NCBI GenBank assembly: GCA_956465555.1
Contig: OY101122.1
Coordinates: forward strand, 1,685,001 to 1,749,000
DNA length: 64,000 nucleotides
Direction of reading: 5' to 3'
Origin: Nitzschia sp. pyKryTriq1
Lineage: Eukaryota > Bacillariophyta > Bacillariophyceae > Bacillariales > Bacillariaceae
Position numbers and translations under genes: made by a program. Below, piece after piece: positions 18,849 to 27,165 of the stretch. Positions within the stretch are counted from its first letter, which is position 1, and every line of letters begins with the position of its first letter. Below the pieces are notes generated by a model. That model did no database searches, had not been told where the DNA came from, and saw nothing but the letters and a program-made list of their open reading frames with translations.

Positions 18849-21620
18849 CTATACTACTGTAGCAGTTTGCCAGTGGGCGCTGTGCTTGAGATCCAGATCT
18901 TCAAAGTCACCCTCTCCATGCGGGGCAGCTGGGGAGGGGCTCGGCACCGCGACAGGAAACGGTTCTGTAGTCGCATCCATAGCAACATTAGTGGTCGTCG
19001 CAAGTGGATTCTGGCCTTGGCTCATATTATTCTCTTGTGGTGCATACAAGTTGGGCTCTCCTTCGGCAGGTGGCCACGGGGTCATGCTATTCTTCATTTG
19101 AATCCTTGTGAGGTGCCTCGTAAGCTGCGGCTGACCCTTGACAAATAGTACATGGTAGTACGCCCCTTTGTCTCTTCCATGTTTAATTCGTTGCCATCCC
19201 CACATTCGTAGCGCGTCCGAAAAATATGTATATTTGGATGCTTTAAAGTATCTTGGTAAAATGTGGTCGGCAAAAGCGGCCTTGTCGTGGACTTTGAAGG
19301 CCCGTCCATGAGACAACCAGGATACAAGCTGGGCGTTGCCTTCCTCTTCCGCTTCTTCCAGCATTTGACGAAGATCTTCTGGAACCGTTCCTCGTAAACG
19401 CTTAACATTCTTACAAGTAACATTCGGTGCAGGTTTGACGGGCTGTTGATTTGTTTCCGAAAGAATGTTCCCCGATCCCGAAGCATAAAAGTTTGGCAAA
19501 AAACCAGCTGGCAACCAATCTTTCATCACTTCGAACATCTGTTGCCGCGACATGTTTCGCGAATGGGATGTGACACCCCGCACAAAGTAGCGATGGTACC
19601 AGGCCCCGCGGTCTCTCCCTTCAGTCATGCGAACAAAGCCCCACGCACGACACCATCGTAGGAAGCTTTTCATTTGTGCTTTGAAATAGCGTGGCATGAT
19701 TTGTTCCACAAATTCTTTTTCCTTGTGAATGCGAAAGGCTCGCCCGTGAGGTTGCCAGCTAACAATATGTTGGTGACCCTCTCTTTCTGCGTCTTCTAGC
19801 ATTTCGTATAATCGCAGCGCGTAGGTTCCATCTCCGCGATTGTTATCGATAGCTTCTTCCTTGTGGTCGGTCGTGATGAGCTCTGGATCTGGTGGTAGAG
19901 AAGGAAACGTAGTATCCTGATGATTCGTAGGATGGCCGCCTTCGTCTCCTGCCGTCTCGTGGTTTGGATTTGCATGATCGGGTGTCGCTTGTGTCGCGTC
20001 AACCATACCGGCAGCTTGTGTAGCCTCATGTGGAACCGTGGTCGATGCTGGTCGAATGACTGCTTGATACAAATCTGGCTCTCCTTCGGGCGGTGGCCAA
20101 TCATTCATGGCAGCTTTCATTTGCTCTCGTGGTAAATGTCGTGATTGACTTGGATCTCCTCGGACAAAGAACTTGTGGTAGTAACAACCCTTGTCTCGTC
20201 CCATCTTTTTCAGCCGTTGAAATCCCCAAATTCGTAAGGTATCGCTCAGATGCGTCACTTTGGCAGTTTTAAAGTAGCGAGACATGAGTCCTTGAAACAG
20301 GTCTTTGTTGTGAATCTTAAAGGCACGCCCGTGGGACATCCACCCTACAATGTGAGTGAGCCCTTCATTCTCCGCATCGTCAAGCATTTGTCTCAAGTCT
20401 TCTAAAATAGTTCCCCGCAATCGTCGCGGGTTCTTGGCCAAGGGTATTTGATTTTGATTCGAAATCGTTACTGCATCCGATAATGATTCGGGATTGTGAT
20501 GATGATGATGATTCTCTCGCTCGGGTTGCTCAGAAAGAAAACTTTGCGATGCGGCGCTATAAAAATCCGGAACTTGACCCGCCGGTGGCCAGTTGATCAT
20601 GGAATGTGCCATTTGCTGGCGTGTCATGCCTTTACAGAAACTAGTGACGCCACGCACAAAGTGTCGATGATACCACGCTCCTCGATCCTTTCCTTCGGTC
20701 ATTCTGGCAAAGCCCCACGCTCGTAACCACCGCCGGAAACTCCCAATTTTGGCTTTGAAATAGCGGGGCATGATTTGTTCCACAAATTCTTGTTCCTTGT
20801 GAATACGAAAGGCTCTGCCATGAGGCTGCCAGCTGACAATGTGAGTTTGTTGTTCTTTTTCGGCATCTTCTAGCATTTCATGGATTCTCAGAACATAGGT
20901 AGCATCGCCAGCGCCTGCATTGGTTCCATTATTCGTAGTGGTGTTAGCGGCAGCAGTAGTATCTCCCTTACGCGAGGACTTGCGGCTGGAGGTAGCAGCA
21001 GCAGATGCAGCCCCCTTGCTCTTTTTCGCCTTTCGGGATCGCCGGGTAGCGGGAGCCGCAGCAGCAGCGGGTGCCGTCGCGACCATGGCTGGTGGGGGAG
21101 GCAAAATGATCATGTCTTCCAGAGGAGGAGGAGGAGCCGTGTGATGCAAATGGTAATCGGTAGTGTCGACATGATGGAGATAGACATCATTGCCGGCGGG
21201 AGAGGGCCACACGGGATCTGCAGGATGCTGGTGCTGTTGAGGGTGGTGAGTATGTGCATGTTGTGCATGTGGATTATTCTGATAATGATTTACAGAATGA
21301 GGGTGTTGGTGGTGGTGGTGGTGATTTTGCTGTGGCGGGTGGTGTTGGTGTTGGTGGTGTGGAGGAGGAGCATGGTGGATGTGATGCTCTACTGGTAGCA
21401 TAGGCTGCGGCGGATGCTGCGGTGGCATATAATGATAGTGACCGGGATCATAGTACACGTGTTGCTGGTGGTGTTGGTGTTGGGGGGCATGCTGCGGTTG
21501 ATGATGATGATGATGATGATCAGCAAGATGAGCATCCGGGGGAGCGGCAGCGTCAACGTTGACGTTGGCAGCGTCGTACGGGTGAGGTTCCTCGCGGTAG
21601 CTGGTCCGTGTGCTTCGCAT
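18849..21620 (-). CDS. Protein with four HSF-type DNA-binding domains
   Basis: Single exon of 923 aa. The N-terminal ~170 residues are His/Gln/Pro-rich; a basic Ala/Lys/Arg/Ser segment (about 195-225) is a likely nuclear localisation signal. Four HSF-like winged-helix domains follow at roughly residues 240-325, 400-490, 600-685 and 742-830. Domains 1 and 3 share IVSWQPHGRAFRIHKE, EQIMPRYFKA and RAWGF.RMTEG; domains 2 and 4 share LRGT, EDLRQML, HGRAFK and RYFK. The order is thus A-B-A-B. Each domain keeps the aromatic/basic recognition-helix region (RYFK...WGF) and the C-terminal Y-H/F-V-R/K-G strand. No heptad-repeat trimerisation region is evident, so linked domains may replace oligomerisation (inference). 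HSF families are large in diatoms; four domains in one chain is unusual. The start ATG at 21620 is the first in the frame. Confidence 0.88.
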   Translation of the reverse strand: MRSTRTSYREEPHPYDAANVNVDAAAPPDAHLADHHHHHHQPQHAPQHQHHQQHVYYDPGHYHYMPPQHPPQPMLPVEHHIHHAPPPHHQHQHHPPQQNHHHHHQHPHSVNHYQNNPHAQHAHTHHPQQHQHPADPVWPSPAGNDVYLHHVDTTDYHLHHTAPPPPLEDMIILPPPPAMVATAPAAAAAPATRRSRKAKKSKGAASAAATSSRKSSRKGDTTAAANTTTNNGTNAGAGDATYVLRIHEMLEDAEKEQQTHIVSWQPHGRAFRIHKEQEFVEQIMPRYFKAKIGSFRRWLRAWGFARMTEGKDRGAWYHRHFVRGVTSFCKGMTRQQMAHSMINWPPAGQVPDFYSAASQSFLSEQPERENHHHHHNPESLSDAVTISNQNQIPLAKNPRRLRGTILEDLRQMLDDAENEGLTHIVGWMSHGRAFKIHNKDLFQGLMSRYFKTAKVTHLSDTLRIWGFQRLKKMGRDKGCYYHKFFVRGDPSQSRHLPREQMKAAMNDWPPPEGEPDLYQAVIRPASTTVPHEATQAAGMVDATQATPDHANPNHETAGDEGGHPTNHQDTTFPSLPPDPELITTDHKEEAIDNNRGDGTYALRLYEMLEDAEREGHQHIVSWQPHGRAFRIHKEKEFVEQIMPRYFKAQMKSFLRWCRAWGFVRMTEGRDRGAWYHRYFVRGVTSHSRNMSRQQMFEVMKDWLPAGFLPNFYASGSGNILSETNQQPVKPAPNVTCKNVKRLRGTVPEDLRQMLEEAEEEGNAQLVSWLSHGRAFKVHDKAAFADHILPRYFKASKYTYFSDALRMWGWQRIKHGRDKGAYYHVLFVKGQPQLTRHLTRIQMKNSMTPWPPAEGEPNLYAPQENNMSQGQNPLATTTNVAMDATTEPFPVAVPSPSPAAPHGEGDFEDLDLKHSAHWQTATVV

Positions 21621-22969
21621 ACTGGAGACAGAACTAAAGAAGAAATGGGATTGTTACGTTGAAACGACTCTGTCAAGGGTGGTGATGATCAGAAGATGAT
21701 GCAACGAACAACGAACGGCAACTCTCTCTCTCTCTCTCTAGCTACTAGTAGAGAGAAGAACTATTGCAGGTTTGTGAGGTGGCCATCGGCCAACGACGAA
21801 TACTCGGGAACGTGTCTTTTTACGCGTTGTTGCCTGATGCTGCTCCATTAGCTAGTATCGTACCATACCGGTACAGGTACTGCGTGATGAGATGATGATG
21901 ATGCTCTCACATCATCTCCGCTAGCTAAATAAGAGGCAAAAGAACACAAGGCGCGCCAGCCACTCTATCTTGCGCCTGCCAACCTCCGACTGGATGGAGT
22001 CTTGGGGAATAACGTGGATTCCTGCAGACTCCACCTCTCTCACGCGCGCCTTGTTCTCCGCACCTCCACGTGGAATACCCGGTGTTCGAACGCCTTTTAA
22101 AACGAAACAGTGATTAACATGCCTTGGTCATTGCCGCGTCCCGGCGTTGGCGTGAACCGGTCGTCGGGACTTTTCATCATTGGCGGGACGCTCCTAACAA
22201 ACGAACGAGTTCCAACCCGCCAACGATTTTTTGTATCCTTGAATCGCACTGGACGCAATTTCCCTTCGTTTTGGGGCGCAGACAGAGGTACAGATGGCAC
22301 CCGGATCTACCTGTATTGATTTCAATCCGAGAGCATTCCGTGTTCAGAGATTCCGTTGACTCTACGTAACTACATACTATGTATACGTATGAAGTTGAAC
22401 CGGTACCCCCCGCCTCTGGGGTGGTACAACACAGGAGAGGACGAGCGTGTAGTACCAGGTACGGTACCGCCCCCCCCCCCCCCCCACAGTACTGTTACTG
22501 TACGATCTGTGTCTCTCGCTCTCTTGTGTCGGTCGCTCTTGCTCACGAGGCCACACACACATCGATCCGCCATTTTGAATTTTATCATCATTCTCATTAT
22601 ACTCTTCGTCCCCGACACAAACAGTCAACACTCCTAGCATCACACCTTTCAACAATGTTAAAATGATAATAATTCGCAACTCTATTTATTATTGGTCATC
22701 CTTTCCTGCCTTGCTTTAATTTAAATCAAACGCCCCGATCAAAATGCAGTGTCAACAATCAAGTGAGTATTATTTCGCCTTGCCTTCTGTGATGATTCGT
22801 TGTGTGTGTGTGTGGCGTTCGCCTGGCAGCTCTGCTGTTTTTGAATTTAAAAGTATTTATGACCGTGATGACCGTTGTCTCACCGTATGCTTTCGCTGTA
22901 CCTGGTATTTTTAGCCATAAATCCGCATTCCGCCTCCACTCATTATTATTTCTTATTTTCAGCTTCAAA
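21621..22969. other. Intergenic region, 1.3 kb, with C16 tract
   Basis: It holds a CT/GA microsatellite (about 21723-21739), short GAT repeats (about 21890), a C16 homopolymer at 22470-22485 and a GT microsatellite at about 22799-22813. A possible 5'-leader intron of the piggyBac gene runs from a GTGAGT at about 22762 to TTTTCAG just before 22963. No other gene is seen. Confidence 0.45.
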
Positions 22970-24835
22970 ATGTCGTCCTCTGACCAACTTTTGGATGAGA
23001 TCGATTCGGAAGACGACGACTCTAGACATGGGATTGATGACTTCGACGCATCCGATGATGATGAGATTGCTGGTGTAGAGGAGGTATCAACTGACTTCCT
23101 GTCCTCGCCGGATAATTATGACTTTGATGGGAGGGATGATGACAGTGATGATGACAGCCGCGATGACAACGACGATGACAACGATGATGATGACGATGAT
23201 CACGGAGAAGAAAGTAGAGATGACGTGAACAACAATGAGGAAAGCATTGATGATAATGCTGGTAGACATGGAGGGAACAGTAGGACAAAAACCAAAGCAA
23301 AATTCACAGTACCAGCAGCGACTGGCAGCGGCGGATTCAAATTCTTTTGTTTCGATGTGGAGACGACTGGACCCTCGAGGGCGTTCGATAAAATTATTGA
23401 AATATCGATTCTTGCAATCAGCTGGAAGAATGATGGATCGAACGGTACCATTATCGCCAAGTTCAAACGGCGTATCAATAATGGACGAACGCCCATCCAG
23501 CCCATTCCTTTGGCAGTTCATGGAATTCGCCCGCACGATCTTCGAAATGAACCTGACTTTTCTTCCGTTGGGCCAGAAATTGTCCAATTTTTACAGGATA
23601 ATTTAGAACCATGTGATGCAGGAATTCTTGTCGCTCACAACGGCGATTCTGTTGACTTCCAGTATCTAGCAGCGGCGTTGATCCATCACAACGTACAGCT
23701 GCCAACTCAAGTCAAATACACGCTTGACACTCAATTGATTGCACAGAGGTTCCAACAAAGCTTGTTTGGAAGTGTTCCAGTGGACCAATGGAAGGATTTG
23801 ACTCCTACTGGCAAGAAAAGCATGTCGGTCGTTGCGTTATGTGATAATGCCTTGCGTAATCCCTCTAGTATCAAACTGGATACGGGAGAGTTGAATCTTG
23901 ATTTTGGTGAGGGGACGCGCGGCTTTCGGGAAGTGGCCGGCAACCATCATGAATCATTTGCCGATACTATTGGTTGTGCAATAGTCCTCTTCTCTGGATT
24001 ACTGGGTAAATGGCAAAATGGATTGTGCCTACCATTCAAGTACCATGAGGACAAGATGCGAGCAAAGGTAATATCCGACGAGGATGTGGGTCAACATTGG
24101 AACGAATATAAAGATGGAACGATGCCCCCTTGTGGTGTAATAAGACTCGAACCCTCAACAAATCATGTGGCTGGTCCTTCCAACCAGCTAAAGGATGAGA
24201 TTCATTGGGAGGAAATGCAACAATCTTACAAAAATGATCCGACATCGCTCCTTGTTGCCATTTTCCTCTTCTTTTTTACGCCATCAATCCTTGACCACAT
24301 CGTTGCCAGTACAAATGGCTACGCTACTCAACTGTGGGTTTGCAAGCCGGGGTATTCAGGTGTCCCACGGAATGAAGAAGAGAGAGCAGAGGCAAGGCCA
24401 AAGTGCAAAGGCTGGACAATGCTGTCCCGAGCAGAGCTACTTGTATTTATTGGTATTACGATCCTCATGGGAGCCGCAAATTTGAAGTGCATTCTACATT
24501 ACTGGGTATCAATTGGGGGGTCACTGTGGACTCCCCCCATCCCGCTCATACCCAAGTCCATGAAGCGGAATCGATTCCAGGAGATTCTGAGCAACTTGTC
24601 ATTTATGATACCAGATGACCATCCTTTTACAGTCAATAATGGGCCCAGGGACAAGCTCAGAAAGATACGCCTCCTGTGCGAGTCTCTGAGAAAGCGAGCA
24701 CAGGAGGCATGGAACTCGGAGCAAGAGTGGGTGGTGGACGAATCCATGATCCGATCATGCACAAAATTTTGTGCTATGGATACTTTCATTATCTCCAACT
24801 TTCTTTGGGAGGTGGCTTGGTGGAGCTTGGAATGA
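22970..24835 (+). CDS. DEDDh exonuclease fused to the N-terminal half of a piggyBac transposase
   Basis: 621 aa from ATG 22970; upstream open sequence begins with GTG and crosses a likely leader intron. Residues 1-115 are strongly acidic. Residues about 125-350 are a DnaQ/TREX-like exonuclease: ExoI CFDVETTG, a VHGI motif, ExoII VAHNGDSVDFQYL and ExoIII HESFADTIG. The D, E, D, H, D residues needed for two-metal 3'-5' exonuclease activity are all present. Residues about 400-621 match the piggyBac DDE_Tnp_1_7 start: LVAIFLFFFTPSILDHIV, FIGITILMGAANLKCILHYW, KSMKRNRFQEILSNLSF and VVDESM with the first catalytic Asp. The frame then ends at TGA 24833-24835. The exonuclease could still work; the transposase could not. 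Either a captured exonuclease of an active family or a host gene made from a dead element (both inferences). Confidence 0.82.
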   Translation: MSSSDQLLDEIDSEDDDSRHGIDDFDASDDDEIAGVEEVSTDFLSSPDNYDFDGRDDDSDDDSRDDNDDDNDDDDDDHGEESRDDVNNNEESIDDNAGRHGGNSRTKTKAKFTVPAATGSGGFKFFCFDVETTGPSRAFDKIIEISILAISWKNDGSNGTIIAKFKRRINNGRTPIQPIPLAVHGIRPHDLRNEPDFSSVGPEIVQFLQDNLEPCDAGILVAHNGDSVDFQYLAAALIHHNVQLPTQVKYTLDTQLIAQRFQQSLFGSVPVDQWKDLTPTGKKSMSVVALCDNALRNPSSIKLDTGELNLDFGEGTRGFREVAGNHHESFADTIGCAIVLFSGLLGKWQNGLCLPFKYHEDKMRAKVISDEDVGQHWNEYKDGTMPPCGVIRLEPSTNHVAGPSNQLKDEIHWEEMQQSYKNDPTSLLVAIFLFFFTPSILDHIVASTNGYATQLWVCKPGYSGVPRNEEERAEARPKCKGWTMLSRAELLVFIGITILMGAANLKCILHYWVSIGGSLWTPPIPLIPKSMKRNRFQEILSNLSFMIPDDHPFTVNNGPRDKLRKIRLLCESLRKRAQEAWNSEQEWVVDESMIRSCTKFCAMDTFIISNFLWEVAWWSLE

Positions 24836-25317
24836 AGCTTGCACATGAAGAAATCAACAATTCTGATGAGGATGAGAATGAGCCTGATGAGAATGCTACT
24901 GATGAGAATGCCAATCCAAATCCCAATGTACTTGTACCAACTGTCACCCCATGCAAACGAGTGCGTTCCGGTCATCATTTGCCACACTTTTCACCTGCTC
25001 GCGCGGCAGGACCACTTGATATTCCAGTGATCACTCCACTAACAAAACACAAGCTTGTGAAGATCTCTGAAGTAAAGAGATATAGTCGAAACCGAAAATG
25101 TCTTGGTACAATGAGCAAGGGATATTGCAAAGCCTGTCTCCCCAGAGCAACATGGAAAACAGTGGAAGGGAATGCATGGCCAACACCGCACTTGAAATCT
25201 AATGGAGAGAAATTGAAAAGGGTTAGCACAGTGTGCATGGTGTGCCGGGAGCACCTATGCTCCCGATGCTTCGTGGATGGAACATGGGATCATAGACAAG
25301 GGCAGGTAGTATCATAG
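24836..25317 (+). pseudogene. C-terminal cysteine-rich domain of the piggyBac transposase, out of frame with its N-terminal half
   Basis: This frame is open from 24676 and becomes transposase-like from about 24800 (ELGMKLAHEEIN). A linker of Asp/Glu/Asn repeats is followed by a piggyBac-type zinc-binding CRD with the pairs RNRKCLG, YCKACLP, VCMVCREHLC and CSRCF. It ends at TAG 25315-25317. The frame differs by one register from the upstream CDS. A 41-bp GT...AG segment (about 24769-24809) would connect the frames, but that is shorter than any intron seen here and would still leave the catalytic core absent. Confidence 0.65.
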
Positions 25318-25528
25318 TGAGAACTACTACTCTACTAGTATTTTGTTATATTATTATGAACCACTACTCGCGTTTTCGACCTTGTTATATTATTATCATG
25401 TAGCGTTTTCGCGCGTCATTAAATGTCGACGGATATGACTATCGTAAATTGTAATGAAATTCAACCCACATTATTTAAGGGAAATCTCGCCAGCCGTGCT
25501 TGTACAACAAGCGATCGATGCGCGCCTC

Positions 25529-26195
25529 ATTTTTTGATCAAAAAATGGTCTCTCGGAGCGTCCCGTATAGCTCGTCCCAGGGGATGAGTTGGATGCCGCC
25601 GTAATTCGAGCTTATCTATTGATATGTGATCGAATGATTGCCCGGGAGGTTTCTTCTTTGGAGGTTTGTAGCAGCCTCGGTAGTATGCAATATAAACAGA
25701 CCGAAAAAATACGCTACAACACGCAATATCGCGTGATTTATGCGCGTCACATTTTTTGATCAAAAAATGGTCTCTCGGAGCGTCCTGTATAGCTCGTCCC
25801 AGGGGATGAGTTGGATGCCGCCGTAATTCGAGCATATCTATTGATATGTGATCGAATGATTGCCCGGGAGGTTTCTTTCTTTGGAGGTTTGTAGCAGCCT
25901 CGGTAGTATGCAATATAAACAGACCGAAAAAATACGCTACAACACGCAATATCGCGTGATTTATGCGCGTCACATTTTTTGATCAAAAAATGGTCTCTCG
26001 GAGCGTCCTGTATAGCTCGTCCCAGGGGATGAGTTGGATGCCGCCGTAATTCGAGCATATCTATTGATATGTGATCGAATGATTGCCCGGGAGGTTTCTT
26101 CTTTGGAGGTTTGTAGCAGCCTCGGGAGTATGCAATATAAACAGACCGAAAAAATACGCTACAACACGCAATATCGCGTGATTTATGCGCGTCAC
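25529..26195. repeat. Three tandem 222-bp repeats, each with an 18-bp palindrome
   Basis: Copies run 25529-25750, 25751-25973 (one base longer, in a CTTT stretch) and 25974-26195. Copies are nearly identical, with a few substitutions mostly in the first copy. Each opens with the perfect palindrome ATTTTTTGATCAAAAAAT. On the minus strand the unit is mostly open because 222 is divisible by three, giving repetitive ORFs that do not look like a real protein. The array begins about 200 bp after the piggyBac gene. Possibly subterminal repeats of that element or a short satellite. Confidence 0.9.
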
Positions 26196-27165
26196 ATTGT
26201 CACAACCACTACCTGGCGTCTCGAATATTTAATTCTTGACTCCACGAATCCGGATACTGCCCAGCACCAATTCTTAAAGAGTCTAAAACAGTAGTGCTAT
26301 GCAGTAGTAGTATTTCTATAGCTTTAATTATCACTACGGAAGAGGCCGCCATTTCGCCAAGTGAAATGGCGCGACGATGCGAACGAAACGCATTATCATG
26401 CTGAACGGAGTTTGATGATGTATGATGTGTGCGACTTGTGTTTTCTCCACGTTCCATCAGTCCGAACGCATTCATACATACCCATGCATGGAATCTTACT
26501 TTTTCAAAAGGAGAAAAATTCTTTAACAGTTTGTCTGTCGGATTGGATGAAGAGTCCTCGTGAGGCCAGTTGGACCCGACCTTTTGTACTGGGGTCTACG
26601 TAAATCGTCGTAGGAGGGGCCAATTTGGGCCAATAATGCGATTCAAGGGTATACACTTACTTACGTGTGAACTGATACGGTTTCTGTACTTGTTTGCTAC
26701 TGTAGTAAAGTAAAAGCTTTTACTCTACTATCTATTCCACTGATCTCGATGCTCGAATTGCGACGATTTGCAGAATTGTGAGCTCTCGGCTCGTTTGCAG
26801 ATCGATCTCGAATGATCCTGCGATCACTCTTTCGATTGCTCGCCGTCCTCACTCATCTCTGCAGCCTGCGCCATTTCTTCCGCCCATCTACCAATCAGAT
26901 TCATTTGATGGCGTCATCATTACTCCGTCTGTCAGGCGTGCGCCTTCCATCAGAAGCTCCTTCTGCCTCCGTCTGGCCGGCTGTCGAGTCAAAGAATAAT
27001 CATCATCATCTCCGGGTTTCCACACGTTACACGTCATCGTTCCCGTTCGTCATTCGTGCGTGAGGATAAATAGATGAAGAAGATCGCGATGGATCATTGA
27101 GCGAGAGAGAAGCGAGAAGCGAGAAACCATCAAAAGCCAAACGTGTGTTTTAAGATAGACGATCG
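26196..27165. other. Intergenic region, about 1 kb, with a 9-bp perfect hairpin
   Basis: A perfect inverted repeat CGCCATTTC / GAAATGGCG (26347-26355 and 26363-26371) is separated by a 7-base loop. The rest includes a likely promoter for the ZNG1-like gene. Short ORFs show no domain. Confidence 0.5.

Larger units (their letters stand above)
22970..25317 (+). mobile_element. piggyBac-type DNA transposon gene carrying a DEDDh exonuclease domain; catalytic core missing
   Basis: The span covers the coding part only; terminal inverted repeats and a TTAA target duplication could not be placed. It comprises an exonuclease domain, the N-terminal part of a DDE_Tnp_1_7 transposase, and a C-terminal cysteine-rich piggyBac domain in another frame. 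Between the first catalytic aspartate (WVVDESM, near 24730) and the C-terminal part (from about 24800) only tens of bases remain where about 200-250 residues of RNase H-like core are expected. This copy therefore looks internally deleted. A tandem array of 222-bp repeats begins about 200 bp downstream and could belong to its end, which is unproven. Confidence 0.72.

Noticed and set aside
22470-22485. C16 tract as telomeric or subtelomeric sequence
   Set aside because: It is a plain homopolymer, with no CCCTAA-type repeat nearby.
22802-22969. N-terminal extension of the exonuclease-piggyBac protein
   Set aside because: It starts at GTG within a GT microsatellite and crosses a likely leader intron ending TTTTCAG.
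25527-26058. Minus-strand ORFs of 148 and 103 codons
   Set aside because: They are translations of the tandem 222-bp repeats; openness follows from a unit length divisible by three.
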